A stretch of DNA of 10,921 nt from positions 1 through 10,921 of the forward strand of contig DIQY01000019.1 in assembly GCA_002424295.1 (NCBI GenBank), written 5' to 3'. The DNA comes from Ruminococcaceae bacterium UBA5450. GTDB lineage: Bacteria > Bacillota > Clostridia > Oscillospirales > Acutalibacteraceae. This document shows, in pieces, positions 1 through 7,154 of the stretch; position 1 is the first letter of the stretch; each line of letters opens with the position of its first letter. The notes beneath the pieces are model-generated. The model made no database searches. It saw only the letters and a list, made by a program, of their open reading frames with translations, and was not told the origin of the DNA. Made by a program: the position numbers and the translations under genes.

Positions 1-1521
1 TTCACATTTTCCTACACGATTCACAATGTAATGAACGTTTACCAGGATGTCGGAGAAATTTTTGACACATTTGTACCGGATAAATTTTCGTTTCCAATCA
101 CGAAACTGACCGGAACCATTCGACTGCCTCAGGCAGTTTCTGATCCGGATACCCAGATCCGCGCATGGCTTCACAGCACTGCCTCCGGTTCTTGGAAGGT
201 CCTTCCAGACGGTACCGGAATCACATTTTCTCTGGAAAACATTCCAAAAGAGACGATGGTTGCCTTACGAATGCTTGCTCCTGCAACCCTGTTTTCAGAA
301 TCGCCAAAACAAATAAATGAAGCGAAAGAATCTGAAATTGCGGCAGAGGAACAAGCTTTAGTTGACAAAGCAATCGCGCACGAAGAAACGCAAAAGCGAC
401 TCGGATATATTGACTTGATTGGTGGTATTTTATTTTTAGTACTGGCAATCTTTTTGACGATTTATATTCGTAAAAAATACTTTACGCCTTATCAACTCAA
501 TTCTCCGGAATATTATCGAGAAATTTCAAAAGAAGCTTCTCCCGGCGGGATTGCCAAGCTGTTCTACTATTATGACGGCGGTGTAGATTTGACGCAGGAG
601 CAGAAGGGCAGAGTTTACAGCGCTACTCTCCTGAGTCTTGCACGCAAAGGTTATGTTAACCTTACTCCGGACCAAAATGAGAAAGAGTTTCGTATTTCAA
701 TTACGGACGATAAAGCTCACGAAGACCTAACTCAAAGCGAAGCTATTTTCCAACAATTATTTAGCAATGTGGCAGAGCATTATAATGGTTCTTTTTCCAT
801 GCAGGACTTTAAACAGTATGCTAAAAAGCAATATGTCTCTGTTGACTCTTTGATCTCCAGATTTTGGGTGACGGCAGAGCGCGAGCACACTGGAGCTGAT
901 TGGTATGAGAAACGTCCAAAGGCGGTTAAAGCTTTCATAACGATCGCTTCGATGGTTGCTATTTTGGGCATCGTTCTTTTTGTAGTGCTTTTGGGGACTG
1001 CCAATCTGACGATGATCTATCTTCCGCTGGGCATGCTGATTGGCGGAATCATTCTCGCCATTGGCTGTTCCTCTAAAAAGCCGAGACTTACCAAAACAGG
1101 CCAAACAGAATGGGATCAATGGCATGGACTTAAAAAATACATGCTTGATTTTTCCAATCTGAAGGAATATGAAGTTCCGCAGTTGGCACTTTGGGAAGAA
1201 TATCTTGTTTATGCCACTATGATGGGAATTTCTAAAAAAGTGGCAAAACAGCTCAAAATGGTTTATCCTCAGCTCAATAATGCTGATTATCAAAGTGGAA
1301 ATTGGATGTACACCTATTTCTGGTACGGAAATTTCTATCATCACAACTATGATTTTGGAGAACAGTTCTCCAGTTCAATGAATCAAATCACACAGGCTGC
1401 AACACGTCTTGCACATCCTTCTATCAGCTCTTCTACCGGCTCTGGTTTTGGCGGTGGAAGTTCCTTTGGTGGATTTGGTGGCGGCGGCGGCTTTGGTGGC
1501 GGTGGCGGCGGCTGCCGATAA
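1..1521 (+). CDS. DUF2207-family membrane protein (5' end outside window)
   Basis: The reading frame is open from base 1, so the gene starts upstream and the ATG at 31 is probably internal. The visible N-terminal part is an extracytoplasmic beta-rich domain of the type seen in DUF2207 proteins (residues YQDVGEIFDTF, then a polar stretch). A membrane helix follows (LIGGILFLVLAIFLTIYI, about nt 415-471), then a cytoplasmic region with the family's typical segment around SPGGIAKLFYYYDGG. Two closely spaced helices follow at about nt 934-1071. The last 30 residues are a Gly/Phe/Ser-rich low-complexity tail ending in a run of glycines and CR, which is also typical of the family. The function of the family is unknown; it is usually annotated as a predicted membrane protein. 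Family assignment is from recognisable pattern, not a search. It ends in TAA and converges on pyrG. Confidence 0.85.
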   Translation, partial: FTFSYTIHNVMNVYQDVGEIFDTFVPDKFSFPITKLTGTIRLPQAVSDPDTQIRAWLHSTASGSWKVLPDGTGITFSLENIPKETMVALRMLAPATLFSESPKQINEAKESEIAAEEQALVDKAIAHEETQKRLGYIDLIGGILFLVLAIFLTIYIRKKYFTPYQLNSPEYYREISKEASPGGIAKLFYYYDGGVDLTQEQKGRVYSATLLSLARKGYVNLTPDQNEKEFRISITDDKAHEDLTQSEAIFQQLFSNVAEHYNGSFSMQDFKQYAKKQYVSVDSLISRFWVTAEREHTGADWYEKRPKAVKAFITIASMVAILGIVLFVVLLGTANLTMIYLPLGMLIGGIILAIGCSSKKPRLTKTGQTEWDQWHGLKKYMLDFSNLKEYEVPQLALWEEYLVYATMMGISKKVAKQLKMVYPQLNNADYQSGNWMYTYFWYGNFYHHNYDFGEQFSSSMNQITQAATRLAHPSISSSTGSGFGGGSSFGGFGGGGGFGGGGGGCR

Positions 1522-1542
1522 TCATTCTTTCGTAAAAACAAC

Positions 1543-1596
1543 AATGGGCAGAAATTCTAAAAGCTTTTAAAAGCAAGTTTAGAATTTCTGCCCATT
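1543..1596. terminator. Long perfect hairpin between convergent genes
   Basis: The arms at 1543-1561 and 1578-1596 form a perfect 19-bp inverted repeat. The 16-base loop itself contains a 12-base palindrome (1563-1574, GCTTTTAAAAGC). The + strand has only a weak T-rich tail (gatattcttt). On the minus strand the hairpin is followed by GTTGTTTTTACG, so it could work as a second-line terminator for pyrG as well as ending the DUF2207 gene. Confidence 0.6.
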
Positions 1597-1630
1597 TGAT
1601 ATTCTTTAATAAGGAACTCCGTTGATTTTA

Positions 1631-1682
1631 AAAGGGCCGCCTAAAAGATTTCAGTCTTTCAGGGCGGCCCTTTATTTTTTTA
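1631..1682. terminator. Rho-independent terminator, probably bidirectional
   Basis: The 11-bp GC-rich arms are AAAGGGCCGCC (1631-1641) and its complement (1663-1673), with a small internal AAAGA/TCTTT helix. On the + strand a long T-rich tail follows (1671-1693), giving a classic terminator for the DUF2207 transcript. Read leftward from pyrG, whose stop is at 1685, the stem is followed by TTTT, so it can also end the pyrG message. Confidence 0.8.
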
Positions 1683-1684
1683 TT

Positions 1685-3304
1685 TTATTTTTTAGCAGCC
1701 ATATGATGTTCTTTTGCTGCTTTAATCAAACCTTGGAATAATGGATGCGGACGATTTGGACGAGATTTAAACTCAGGGTGGAACTGCGCTCCAATATAGT
1801 AAGGATGCTGATCTCTAGGCAACTCCATCATTTCTACGATATGATTATCAGGGCTTCTTCCGCAAAGAATCATGCCATGCTTTTCCATATCTTCACGATA
1901 GTCATTGTTGACCTCATAACGATGACGATGGCGCTCAGAAATTAAAGACTGTCCATCATAAAGCTCACTCGCCATGGTACCGGGCAAAAGCTTGCAGGGA
2001 TATTTTCCAAGGCGCATGGTTCCGCCCAGCTGAACAACATCCTTCTGCTCCGGCATCAGATCAATGACATGGTTAGTGCTCTGAGGATCAAATTCGGCAG
2101 AATTGGCATCAGAAAGTCCCATGACATGACGTGCATATTCGATAATTGCCAGCTGCATTCCAAGGCAGATTCCGAGGAATGGCACTTTATGTTCACGCGC
2201 ATATTGAATTGCAATGATCATACCCTCAATCCCGCGCTGTCCGAAGCCACCGGGTATTAAAAGCCCATCCATACCCTTTAATACCTGTGCGACGTTCTCC
2301 TCTGTAATGGTCTCAGAATCGATCCAGTTAATATTGACCTTTACTTTATTTCCAAAGCCACCGTGTGCCAACGATTCGGCTACACTCAAATAGGCATCAT
2401 GCAGTCCTACATATTTGCCTACCAGTGCAATATTAACGCTCTCTTTAAGAGAGGTCACCGTATCAACCATAGAAATCCAATCGGCAAGTTCCGGTCCATG
2501 AGTATCTAAGCTAAAGCGTTTGCAGACAATATCGTCCAGCTTTTCTTCATGGAGCGCCAGCGGCACCTGATAGAGACTGGGAAGATCCAAGTTCTCGATT
2601 ACGCATTCTTTCTGCACATTGCAGAACAGAGCAATTTTATCTTTGACTTCCTGTTCAATTTTTCGGTCAGAACGCAGGACAATAATATCCGGCTGAATTC
2701 CAATTGACAGAAGCTCTTTTACACTATGCTGGGTCGGTTTGGATTTATGCTCGTCCGAGCAGGCAAGATATGGTACCAGCGTGACATGAATAAACAGGCA
2801 GTTCTGGCGGCCTACTTCCGTTGCGAATTGACGAATTGCCTCCAAAAAAGGCTGACTTTCAATGTCGCCGACCGTACCGCCGACTTCGATAATCGCAACA
2901 TCTACATTTTCTTTGCCGGCTGCAATTCTCGCCTTAATTTCATTGGTAATATGCGGGATCACCTGAACCGTGCTGCCGCCGTAATCACCATTTCGCTCAT
3001 TCTGGATCACATTCCAATAAACTCGCCCGGAAGTAACGTTGCTGTTCTGACTCAGATTTTCATCGATAAAACGTTCATAATGTCCCAAATCCAGGTCAGT
3101 TTCAGCGCCGTCATCCGTTACAAAGACTTCTCCATGCTGAAAAGGATTCATCGTCCCGGGATCCACATTGAGATAAGGATCAAATTTCTGCATCGTAACC
3201 CGCAGACCTCGTGCCTTTAACAGGCGTCCTAAAGACGCCGCCGTGATGCCTTTTCCCAACCCGGACACCACACCGCCAGTGACAAAAATGAATTTTGCAG
3301 CCAT
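1685..3304 (-). CDS. pyrG: CTP synthase (glutamine hydrolysing)
   Basis: Catalyses ATP-dependent amination of UTP to CTP using glutamine, the last step of pyrimidine nucleotide synthesis, in the cytoplasm. The protein is 539 aa, full family length. The N-terminal synthetase domain (about 1-270) opens with KFIFVTGGVVSGLGKG (P-loop-like, residues 10-19) and carries EVGGTVGDIES at 140-150 and the KPTQHSVKEL segment at 189-198. The class I glutamine amidotransferase domain (about 290-535) has PGGFGQRG (351-358), the nucleophile Cys380 in LGICLGMQ, and the His509/Glu511 pair in FHPEF. I chose the ATG at 3304 because GGAGGG lies 5 bases upstream and MAAKFIFVTGG matches the family start; a longer TTG-initiated reading from 3343 is unlikely. 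It has its own promoter (separate entry) and no visible CTP-responsive attenuator in the short leader. Confidence 0.98.
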   Translation of the reverse strand: MAAKFIFVTGGVVSGLGKGITAASLGRLLKARGLRVTMQKFDPYLNVDPGTMNPFQHGEVFVTDDGAETDLDLGHYERFIDENLSQNSNVTSGRVYWNVIQNERNGDYGGSTVQVIPHITNEIKARIAAGKENVDVAIIEVGGTVGDIESQPFLEAIRQFATEVGRQNCLFIHVTLVPYLACSDEHKSKPTQHSVKELLSIGIQPDIIVLRSDRKIEQEVKDKIALFCNVQKECVIENLDLPSLYQVPLALHEEKLDDIVCKRFSLDTHGPELADWISMVDTVTSLKESVNIALVGKYVGLHDAYLSVAESLAHGGFGNKVKVNINWIDSETITEENVAQVLKGMDGLLIPGGFGQRGIEGMIIAIQYAREHKVPFLGICLGMQLAIIEYARHVMGLSDANSAEFDPQSTNHVIDLMPEQKDVVQLGGTMRLGKYPCKLLPGTMASELYDGQSLISERHRHRYEVNNDYREDMEKHGMILCGRSPDNHIVEMMELPRDQHPYYIGAQFHPEFKSRPNRPHPLFQGLIKAAKEHHMAAKK

Positions 3305-3324
3305 GATTTCCCTCCATCTGAATC

Positions 3325-3371
3325 CATTGGTTTTTTTAAACAATTAAAGTTATTATATCTCCCAACCAATG
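3325..3371. repeat. Inverted repeat bracketing the pyrG -10 region
   Basis: CATTGGTT (3325-3332) and AACCAATG (3364-3371) are perfect 8-bp complements 31 bases apart. One arm lies in the promoter spacer and the other in the transcribed leader. The arms therefore cannot pair within the pyrG transcript from this promoter, so a DNA-binding regulator is the more plausible reader. Chance occurrence is possible. Confidence 0.4.
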
Positions 3372-3381
3372 CACTTGTCAA
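3352..3381 (-). promoter_or_regulatory. Near-consensus sigma-A promoter of pyrG
   Basis: Reading the minus strand, TTGACA (3381-3376) and TATAAT (3357-3352) are separated by 18 bases, a perfect match to both hexamers. Predicted transcription start is about 3344-3346, giving a leader of roughly 40 bases before the pyrG ATG. The leader has the ribosome binding site but no terminator hairpin. Confidence 0.82.
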
Positions 3382-3432
3382 TGTAAAGGAATGACTTTTC
3401 GACAAAAACATCATTTTCTAATAATCGAAAGT

Positions 3433-4310
3433 TTATCCCTCATATTGTTCTACCGTGGCTTTTTGAATCACAACATCTGCCTTCGGCTTTTTGGAGGTGC
3501 TGTCTACTTCTACCTGCGCAATCGCATCTACGGCATCCATCCCCTCAAATACCTGTCCAAAAACAGTATGCCCGCGTTTTGGAGTAAAGGCATTATAAGC
3601 ACCGTCTAAAGAAGGATTTCCGCCCTGTTTCTCATAAAGTTTTTTATAGGTGTCGGTTAAAGAATCCGTATTTAAAATGGTATACTGATTTGCTGCAATC
3701 TGCGGCCATTTAGACTGGTCATACGTTTTTAATTGGCTGTAAAGGCTCTCATATTGACTCCATACATTGGAACTTACAGGGCCTGCCTGATTGATAAAAA
3801 ATTGGCTTCCGTTTGTATTGGCCCCACTATTGGCCATCGAAAGGCTGCCGCGCAAATTAACAAGGTTTGCACTGAACTCGTCTTCAAAAGTTCCGCCCCA
3901 AAGGCTTTCCCCTCCGGTACCGTTTCCTTTTGGATCTCCTCCCTGAATCATAAAGTCTTTAACGACACGGTGAAAGGTAAGTCCGTTATAATATTCTTTT
4001 TGGATCAGTCCTATAAAATTCTCAACCGTTTTCGGAGCTTCCTGCGGAAACAGCCGAATTTTTATCGTTCCATAATTCGTTTGTAAAACCGCAATCTGCT
4101 CTCCTTTTTGAGGAAGCTGTAATTGATCTCCAAGCTGCAGACTACTAATTGACGAGTTCTGGCTTACCGTTGACTGCGTCTTTTCAGACACTGCTTCTGA
4201 AGAAACTTGTGAAGACGCTGCAGAAGAATTTCCGGATGAAGAACCACAGCTGGTCATAGAAAAGCCGATCATCAAAGATAAAAAAATGGAATGGATTTAG
4301 CAAGTCGCAT
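3433..4310 (-). CDS. Cyclophilin-type peptidyl-prolyl isomerase lipoprotein, signal peptide frameshifted
   Basis: A cyclophilin that would catalyse proline cis-trans isomerisation and help fold proteins outside the membrane. Numbering from the TTG at 4275, the mature part has a Ser-rich linker (about 11-45) and the catalytic block FHRVVKDFMIQGGDP (101-115, Arg103 being the active-site Arg). GSQFFI lies at 157-161 and GHTVFG at 235-240. Between the last two is an extra segment of about 65 residues, as often seen in clostridial homologues. The region upstream of MIGFSMTSC is out of frame. A strong AGGAGG sits 7 bases before the ATG at 4310, but that frame reads MRLAKSIPFFYL then TGA TGA. Adding one T to the T7 run (4286-4280) joins it into MRLAKSIPFFLSLMIGFSMTSC, a normal lipoprotein signal with the lipid-attachment Cys. 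The uninterrupted body is 3433-4275. The frameshift could be a sequencing error, slippage or real loss. Confidence 0.88.
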
Positions 4311-4413
4311 GTAAGAACCTCCTGATCATTCATTTTCTAAAAAATCATTGTGAATACCCCCTTCTTTCTCCGCATATTTATGAAACGGCAGTAAAAAAGG
4401 AGGTAGTCAAAGA

Positions 4414-5388
4414 ATGCTTGGATTTGAGCCGGAAGGACGGTTGATCAACTGCATCGAAAATCGTGCAGCGCTCAACAGTCCGGCATCTCTTAAAGAAGCT
4501 ATGAGGGAAGGAAAAATTCTGGAGGGACGCGCATTAGTCTGCACCTCTGATCACGATCTGATCGTCGATCTCGGATGTATGCGCGGCATTATTCCGCGGG
4601 AAGAGGGCGCCATAGGAATTCGTGAGGGCAAAATCCGTGATATTGCAATTTTATCCCGGGTAAACCGTCCTGTCTCTTTCATTGTAACCGATATTGAAGA
4701 AAACGAAAATGGACAGCGTGCAATTCTTTCCAGAAGAAAAGCACAAAACATTTGCATGGAATCTTATCTCAGCAAGCTTAATCCTGGAGATATCATCGAT
4801 ACACGGGTTACTCATCTGGAGCCTTTTGGCGCTTTTTTAGATGTCGGCTGCGGAATTTCCGCCCTAATGCCGATCGATTGTATCAGCATTTCCCGAATCA
4901 ATCATCCTCGAGAACGTTTTAGCGTTGGAATGGATCTAAAAGCTGTTGTTAAAAGCATTGAAAACGGCCGCATCACATTGACCGAAAAAGAACTGCTCGG
5001 AACATGGGAAGAAAATGCCGCTCGTTTTTCACCCGGTCAGACCGTTGCCGGCGTGATCCGCAGTGTAGAACCCTATGGGATTTTTGTAGAACTGACCCCA
5101 AATTTAGCTGGGCTTGCCGAAAGCCGTCCGAATATTCTGCCGGGACAGCAAGCAAGTGTTTACATCAAAAATATACTTCCATCCCGCATGAAAGTAAAGC
5201 TTGTTATCATTGACGCTTTTGATCAGGAATGGGCTCCGAAACCACCGGAATACTTTTTCAGCGGCAGTCACATGGATCGATTTACCTATTCTCCATCTGA
5301 TTGCCCGAAACGAATTGAAACGATTTTTTCGCCTGAACAAAATGATTTTTCTATTTCCAAACCGGAAAATGCACCGAATCCACCTTAA
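4414..5388 (+). CDS. Three-S1-domain RNA-binding protein (ribosomal S1-like)
   Basis: A cytoplasmic protein of 324 aa with three S1/OB-fold RNA-binding domains at about residues 34-110, 123-192 and 206-266. The second domain is the most canonical (GDIIDTRVTHLEPFGAFLDV at 125-144). The third reads GQTVAGVIRSVEPYGIFVEL (208-227), also with the diagnostic PYG-F motif. The first is more divergent (ILEGRALVCTSDHDLIVDLG). A Pro-rich, likely disordered tail of about 50 residues follows. It is shorter than proteobacterial ribosomal S1 (six domains). Clostridia often carry such short S1-like proteins; whether it binds the ribosome or acts in RNA turnover cannot be told from sequence. The ATG at 4414 is preceded by AAAGGAGGT with good spacing. 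It is divergent from the isomerase gene, and no strong promoter is obvious in the 103-base gap. It ends at a hairpin shared with the opposing gene. Confidence 0.85.
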   Translation: MLGFEPEGRLINCIENRAALNSPASLKEAMREGKILEGRALVCTSDHDLIVDLGCMRGIIPREEGAIGIREGKIRDIAILSRVNRPVSFIVTDIEENENGQRAILSRRKAQNICMESYLSKLNPGDIIDTRVTHLEPFGAFLDVGCGISALMPIDCISISRINHPRERFSVGMDLKAVVKSIENGRITLTEKELLGTWEENAARFSPGQTVAGVIRSVEPYGIFVELTPNLAGLAESRPNILPGQQASVYIKNILPSRMKVKLVIIDAFDQEWAPKPPEYFFSGSHMDRFTYSPSDCPKRIETIFSPEQNDFSISKPENAPNPP

Positions 5389-5395
5389 AATAATT

Positions 5396-5434
5396 GCCGG
5401 GCACTCCGTTTTCGTCAGCGGGGCGCCCTTTTTT
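5396..5434. terminator. Shared terminator between S1 protein gene and the mcsA cluster
   Basis: The arms GGGCACTCCG (5399-5408) and CGGGGCGCCC (5419-5428) form about 9 pairs with one A/C mismatch and one T-G pair, followed by TTTTTT (5429-5434) on the + strand. The T-run overlaps the stop codon of the leftward gene (5435-5433). Read leftward, the hairpin is followed by ATTATTTTAAG, so it may work in both directions. Confidence 0.72.
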
Positions 5435-6101
5435 ATGATTCTTTTGATTCTTTTTTTAGCTTTTCCAATTCGGATTCAATGCCTCTTGAAAAAGCGTCAT
5501 TGTGTTTCTGCTTTCCTTCTTCATCCACATAGAGAAATGGCGGATAAAAAACACTCTGCCGCTGATCCTGTAAAAACTTTACAGCGGCATCAACGCCAGC
5601 CTCGTGACGAAGAATTTGAGACAGCCGAACAACGGCCTCTGCACTATAGGGCATCAGCGCATAAGCCTGTTTCTGATGCATTAAAGCCGAAACATAACAG
5701 GATTGTTGAGATTCCGCTGTTGCCATTGCCATTAAGACTTCTCCGCGGCGCAAATCCGCTCTTCTCTTCCGGATTCCGTCCTGGATCAAAATTTCTTCAT
5801 TTCCGCTGTTCCAATTAGAAGGTGTATTGAGAAATTCTTTTGCACAACGAATTACACCATCCTCATACCCCTCGCCCAGCATACTGTATGCCATTACGGA
5901 AAGATATTCCGAAAGGGAAGAATGAGAGGAAGAACACAGCTCAATCACCTTCTGATAAATCTCTTTCTGTGTGCGAAATCCGGCAATCATCTGATCTACC
6001 TTGCTGTCCATTAAGGGATCATGAGAAATATAAACTCCCGCACGCGCTAAAAGTGCTGCCGCAAAATTTTCGTTCTCCGTTATTTTTTGATGCAATTCCA
6101 T
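5433..6101 (-). CDS. Unrecognised helical-repeat (TPR-like) protein
   Basis: I do not recognise a named family. The 222-aa product has no signal peptide or membrane helix and is predicted largely alpha-helical. Helix pairs in the middle and C-terminal half (for example YLSVMAYSMLGEGYEDGVIRCAKEFL and the stretch SALMHQKQAYALMPYSAEAVVRLS) resemble tetratricopeptide-type repeats, suggesting a protein-binding scaffold. The C-terminus is charged (ELEKLKKESKES). I chose the ATG at 6101 because AAGGAG lies 8 bases upstream; the GTG at 6110 would place the ribosome binding site on top of the start. The gene begins 36 bases after the mcsB stop on the same strand, so it is probably the third gene of the mcsA-mcsB transcript. 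Position suggests, but does not prove, a role with McsA/McsB in protein quality control. Confidence 0.78.
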   Translation of the reverse strand: MELHQKITENENFAAALLARAGVYISHDPLMDSKVDQMIAGFRTQKEIYQKVIELCSSSHSSLSEYLSVMAYSMLGEGYEDGVIRCAKEFLNTPSNWNSGNEEILIQDGIRKRRADLRRGEVLMAMATAESQQSCYVSALMHQKQAYALMPYSAEAVVRLSQILRHEAGVDAAVKFLQDQRQSVFYPPFLYVDEEGKQKHNDAFSRGIESELEKLKKESKES

Positions 6102-6137
6102 GAAAAACACTCCTTTTCATGACAAATAAATCACTTT

Positions 6138-7154
6138 TCAGCAAAGGCGAACGCCTTGTAAGGCCGTGCTGATAAGCTGTGCACGGCGAATCTGGCATTG
6201 CTTAGCATCTAGTTCTCTTCCTGCCTGCACTGTCAAAGTTGCAGGCTGCACCGCGATTTTTAGGGTATCAAGCTGTTCTGCAGTCAGTCCTCGAATTAAA
6301 CCTGCAAAAATCCCCACCCGTATCTTCGAGTAGCAGTCAAAGAATACCTTCTGGGGCAAAATTCTTGCAGTTTGTAAAGTGCTCAGACGATCCCGAATTT
6401 TTTCCTGCGTCTGCGGCTGTGAAAGCATCTCTTCTCTGGCACGTTTTTCCCGCATAATCACTTGTTTTGCCAAAGCAGAAAGATTTTGAACAGCCTCTGT
6501 TTCGCTGATTCCGAGAGTGATACGATTACGCATTTCATAAATGGCAGCATCTGTTCCATAAAGGCTGCGCATCACAAATCCAAGCCCGATCAAGTCTGTA
6601 CAGATTCGATCCATCTCACCGAGTTGTTCCAAAGCCGGCAGATGCAGCTGCAATCCCGCCACCATGCCGGTTCCCAAATCCATGGGACTTTGCGTAAGAT
6701 AGCCAAGGTCTCTTCGAAATGCAAACCGCAGACTACGATCCAGCTGAGTATCCAACTGATCGGCCGTCTCCAGTGCCTCAGAAAGCTGGTTGCCTGTTCT
6801 CAAAATTTGGATCCGCAAATGGTCGGCACCATTTACCGTAATGCTGTCCCCTTCATCCGAAGTGAAAAACAGCGCTCTTCCGGAAGTCTTTGCAATAAAT
6901 TCAGGAGTGCAAAGCTGCCGCTCTGCAAAGGAAACCGCTTCGCTCTCCGTCATTTCTTCCATCAGAATATAACGGTAATCCTGTGCCCTACTGCAAAGAG
7001 AAAGCGCCCGTTTTACCCTCTCTCGGCTGCGCTCCAAGTCGGAGCGGGACATCTTCGATGGAAACGGAAGATCTGCAAAATTCCGCGCTAAACGCACTCT
7101 GCACGAAAGTACGGTTTCTGAATTGGGACCGGCTTTTTCATACCACTTATGCAT
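6138..7154 (-). CDS. mcsB: McsB-like protein, probable pseudo-arginine-kinase
   Basis: Homologous to McsB, the ATP:guanidino phosphotransferase that phosphorylates arginines and marks proteins for ClpCP. Length is 338 aa, slightly short of the usual 350-360. Family features include the SCRVRLARN segment (17-25), DHLRIQ (111-116), LGTG (160-163), MRSLYG (195-200) and a C-terminal IRRAQLI (322-328). Several catalytic positions are changed. The usual NEEDH is NGADH (108-112), the active-site Cys before P-x-N/D-x-GTG is Ser156, the Arg of GLRAS is Val165, the Glu-bearing GEGSEA loop is shortened to GTDAA (200-204), and the allosteric Arg-Asp of RDVRRA is Cys320-Gln321. The ATG at 7154 is favoured by GGTGGAG just upstream; it overlaps the mcsA stop by 8 bases, implying translational coupling. 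A GTG at 7166 is an alternative. Homology is clear; loss of kinase activity is inferred from aligned motifs recalled from the family. Confidence 0.88.
   Translation of the reverse strand: MHKWYEKAGPNSETVLSCRVRLARNFADLPFPSKMSRSDLERSRERVKRALSLCSRAQDYRYILMEEMTESEAVSFAERQLCTPEFIAKTSGRALFFTSDEGDSITVNGADHLRIQILRTGNQLSEALETADQLDTQLDRSLRFAFRRDLGYLTQSPMDLGTGMVAGLQLHLPALEQLGEMDRICTDLIGLGFVMRSLYGTDAAIYEMRNRITLGISETEAVQNLSALAKQVIMREKRAREEMLSQPQTQEKIRDRLSTLQTARILPQKVFFDCYSKIRVGIFAGLIRGLTAEQLDTLKIAVQPATLTVQAGRELDAKQCQIRRAQLISTALQGVRLC

Noticed and set aside
757..1344. Open frame of 195 codons on the minus strand
   Set aside because: It is antisense to the DUF2207 gene and lacks a ribosome binding site and recognisable domains.
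2726..3220. Open frame of 164 codons on the + strand
   Set aside because: It lies entirely opposite pyrG, has no ribosome binding site and no recognisable motif; it is a shadow of the conserved gene.
4311..4413. Divergent promoters between the isomerase and S1 genes
   Set aside because: Hexamer candidates have poor spacing (for example TTGTGA and TATTTA 21 bases apart); nothing convincing on either strand.
5201..5818. Open frame of 205 codons on the + strand running past the S1 gene
   Set aside because: It crosses the S1 gene end and its terminator and continues antisense to the TPR-like gene, so it is not a coherent coding unit.
6462..7091. Open frame of 209 codons on the + strand
   Set aside because: It is antisense to mcsB, with no family pattern or initiation signal; the mcsB frame explains the DNA.
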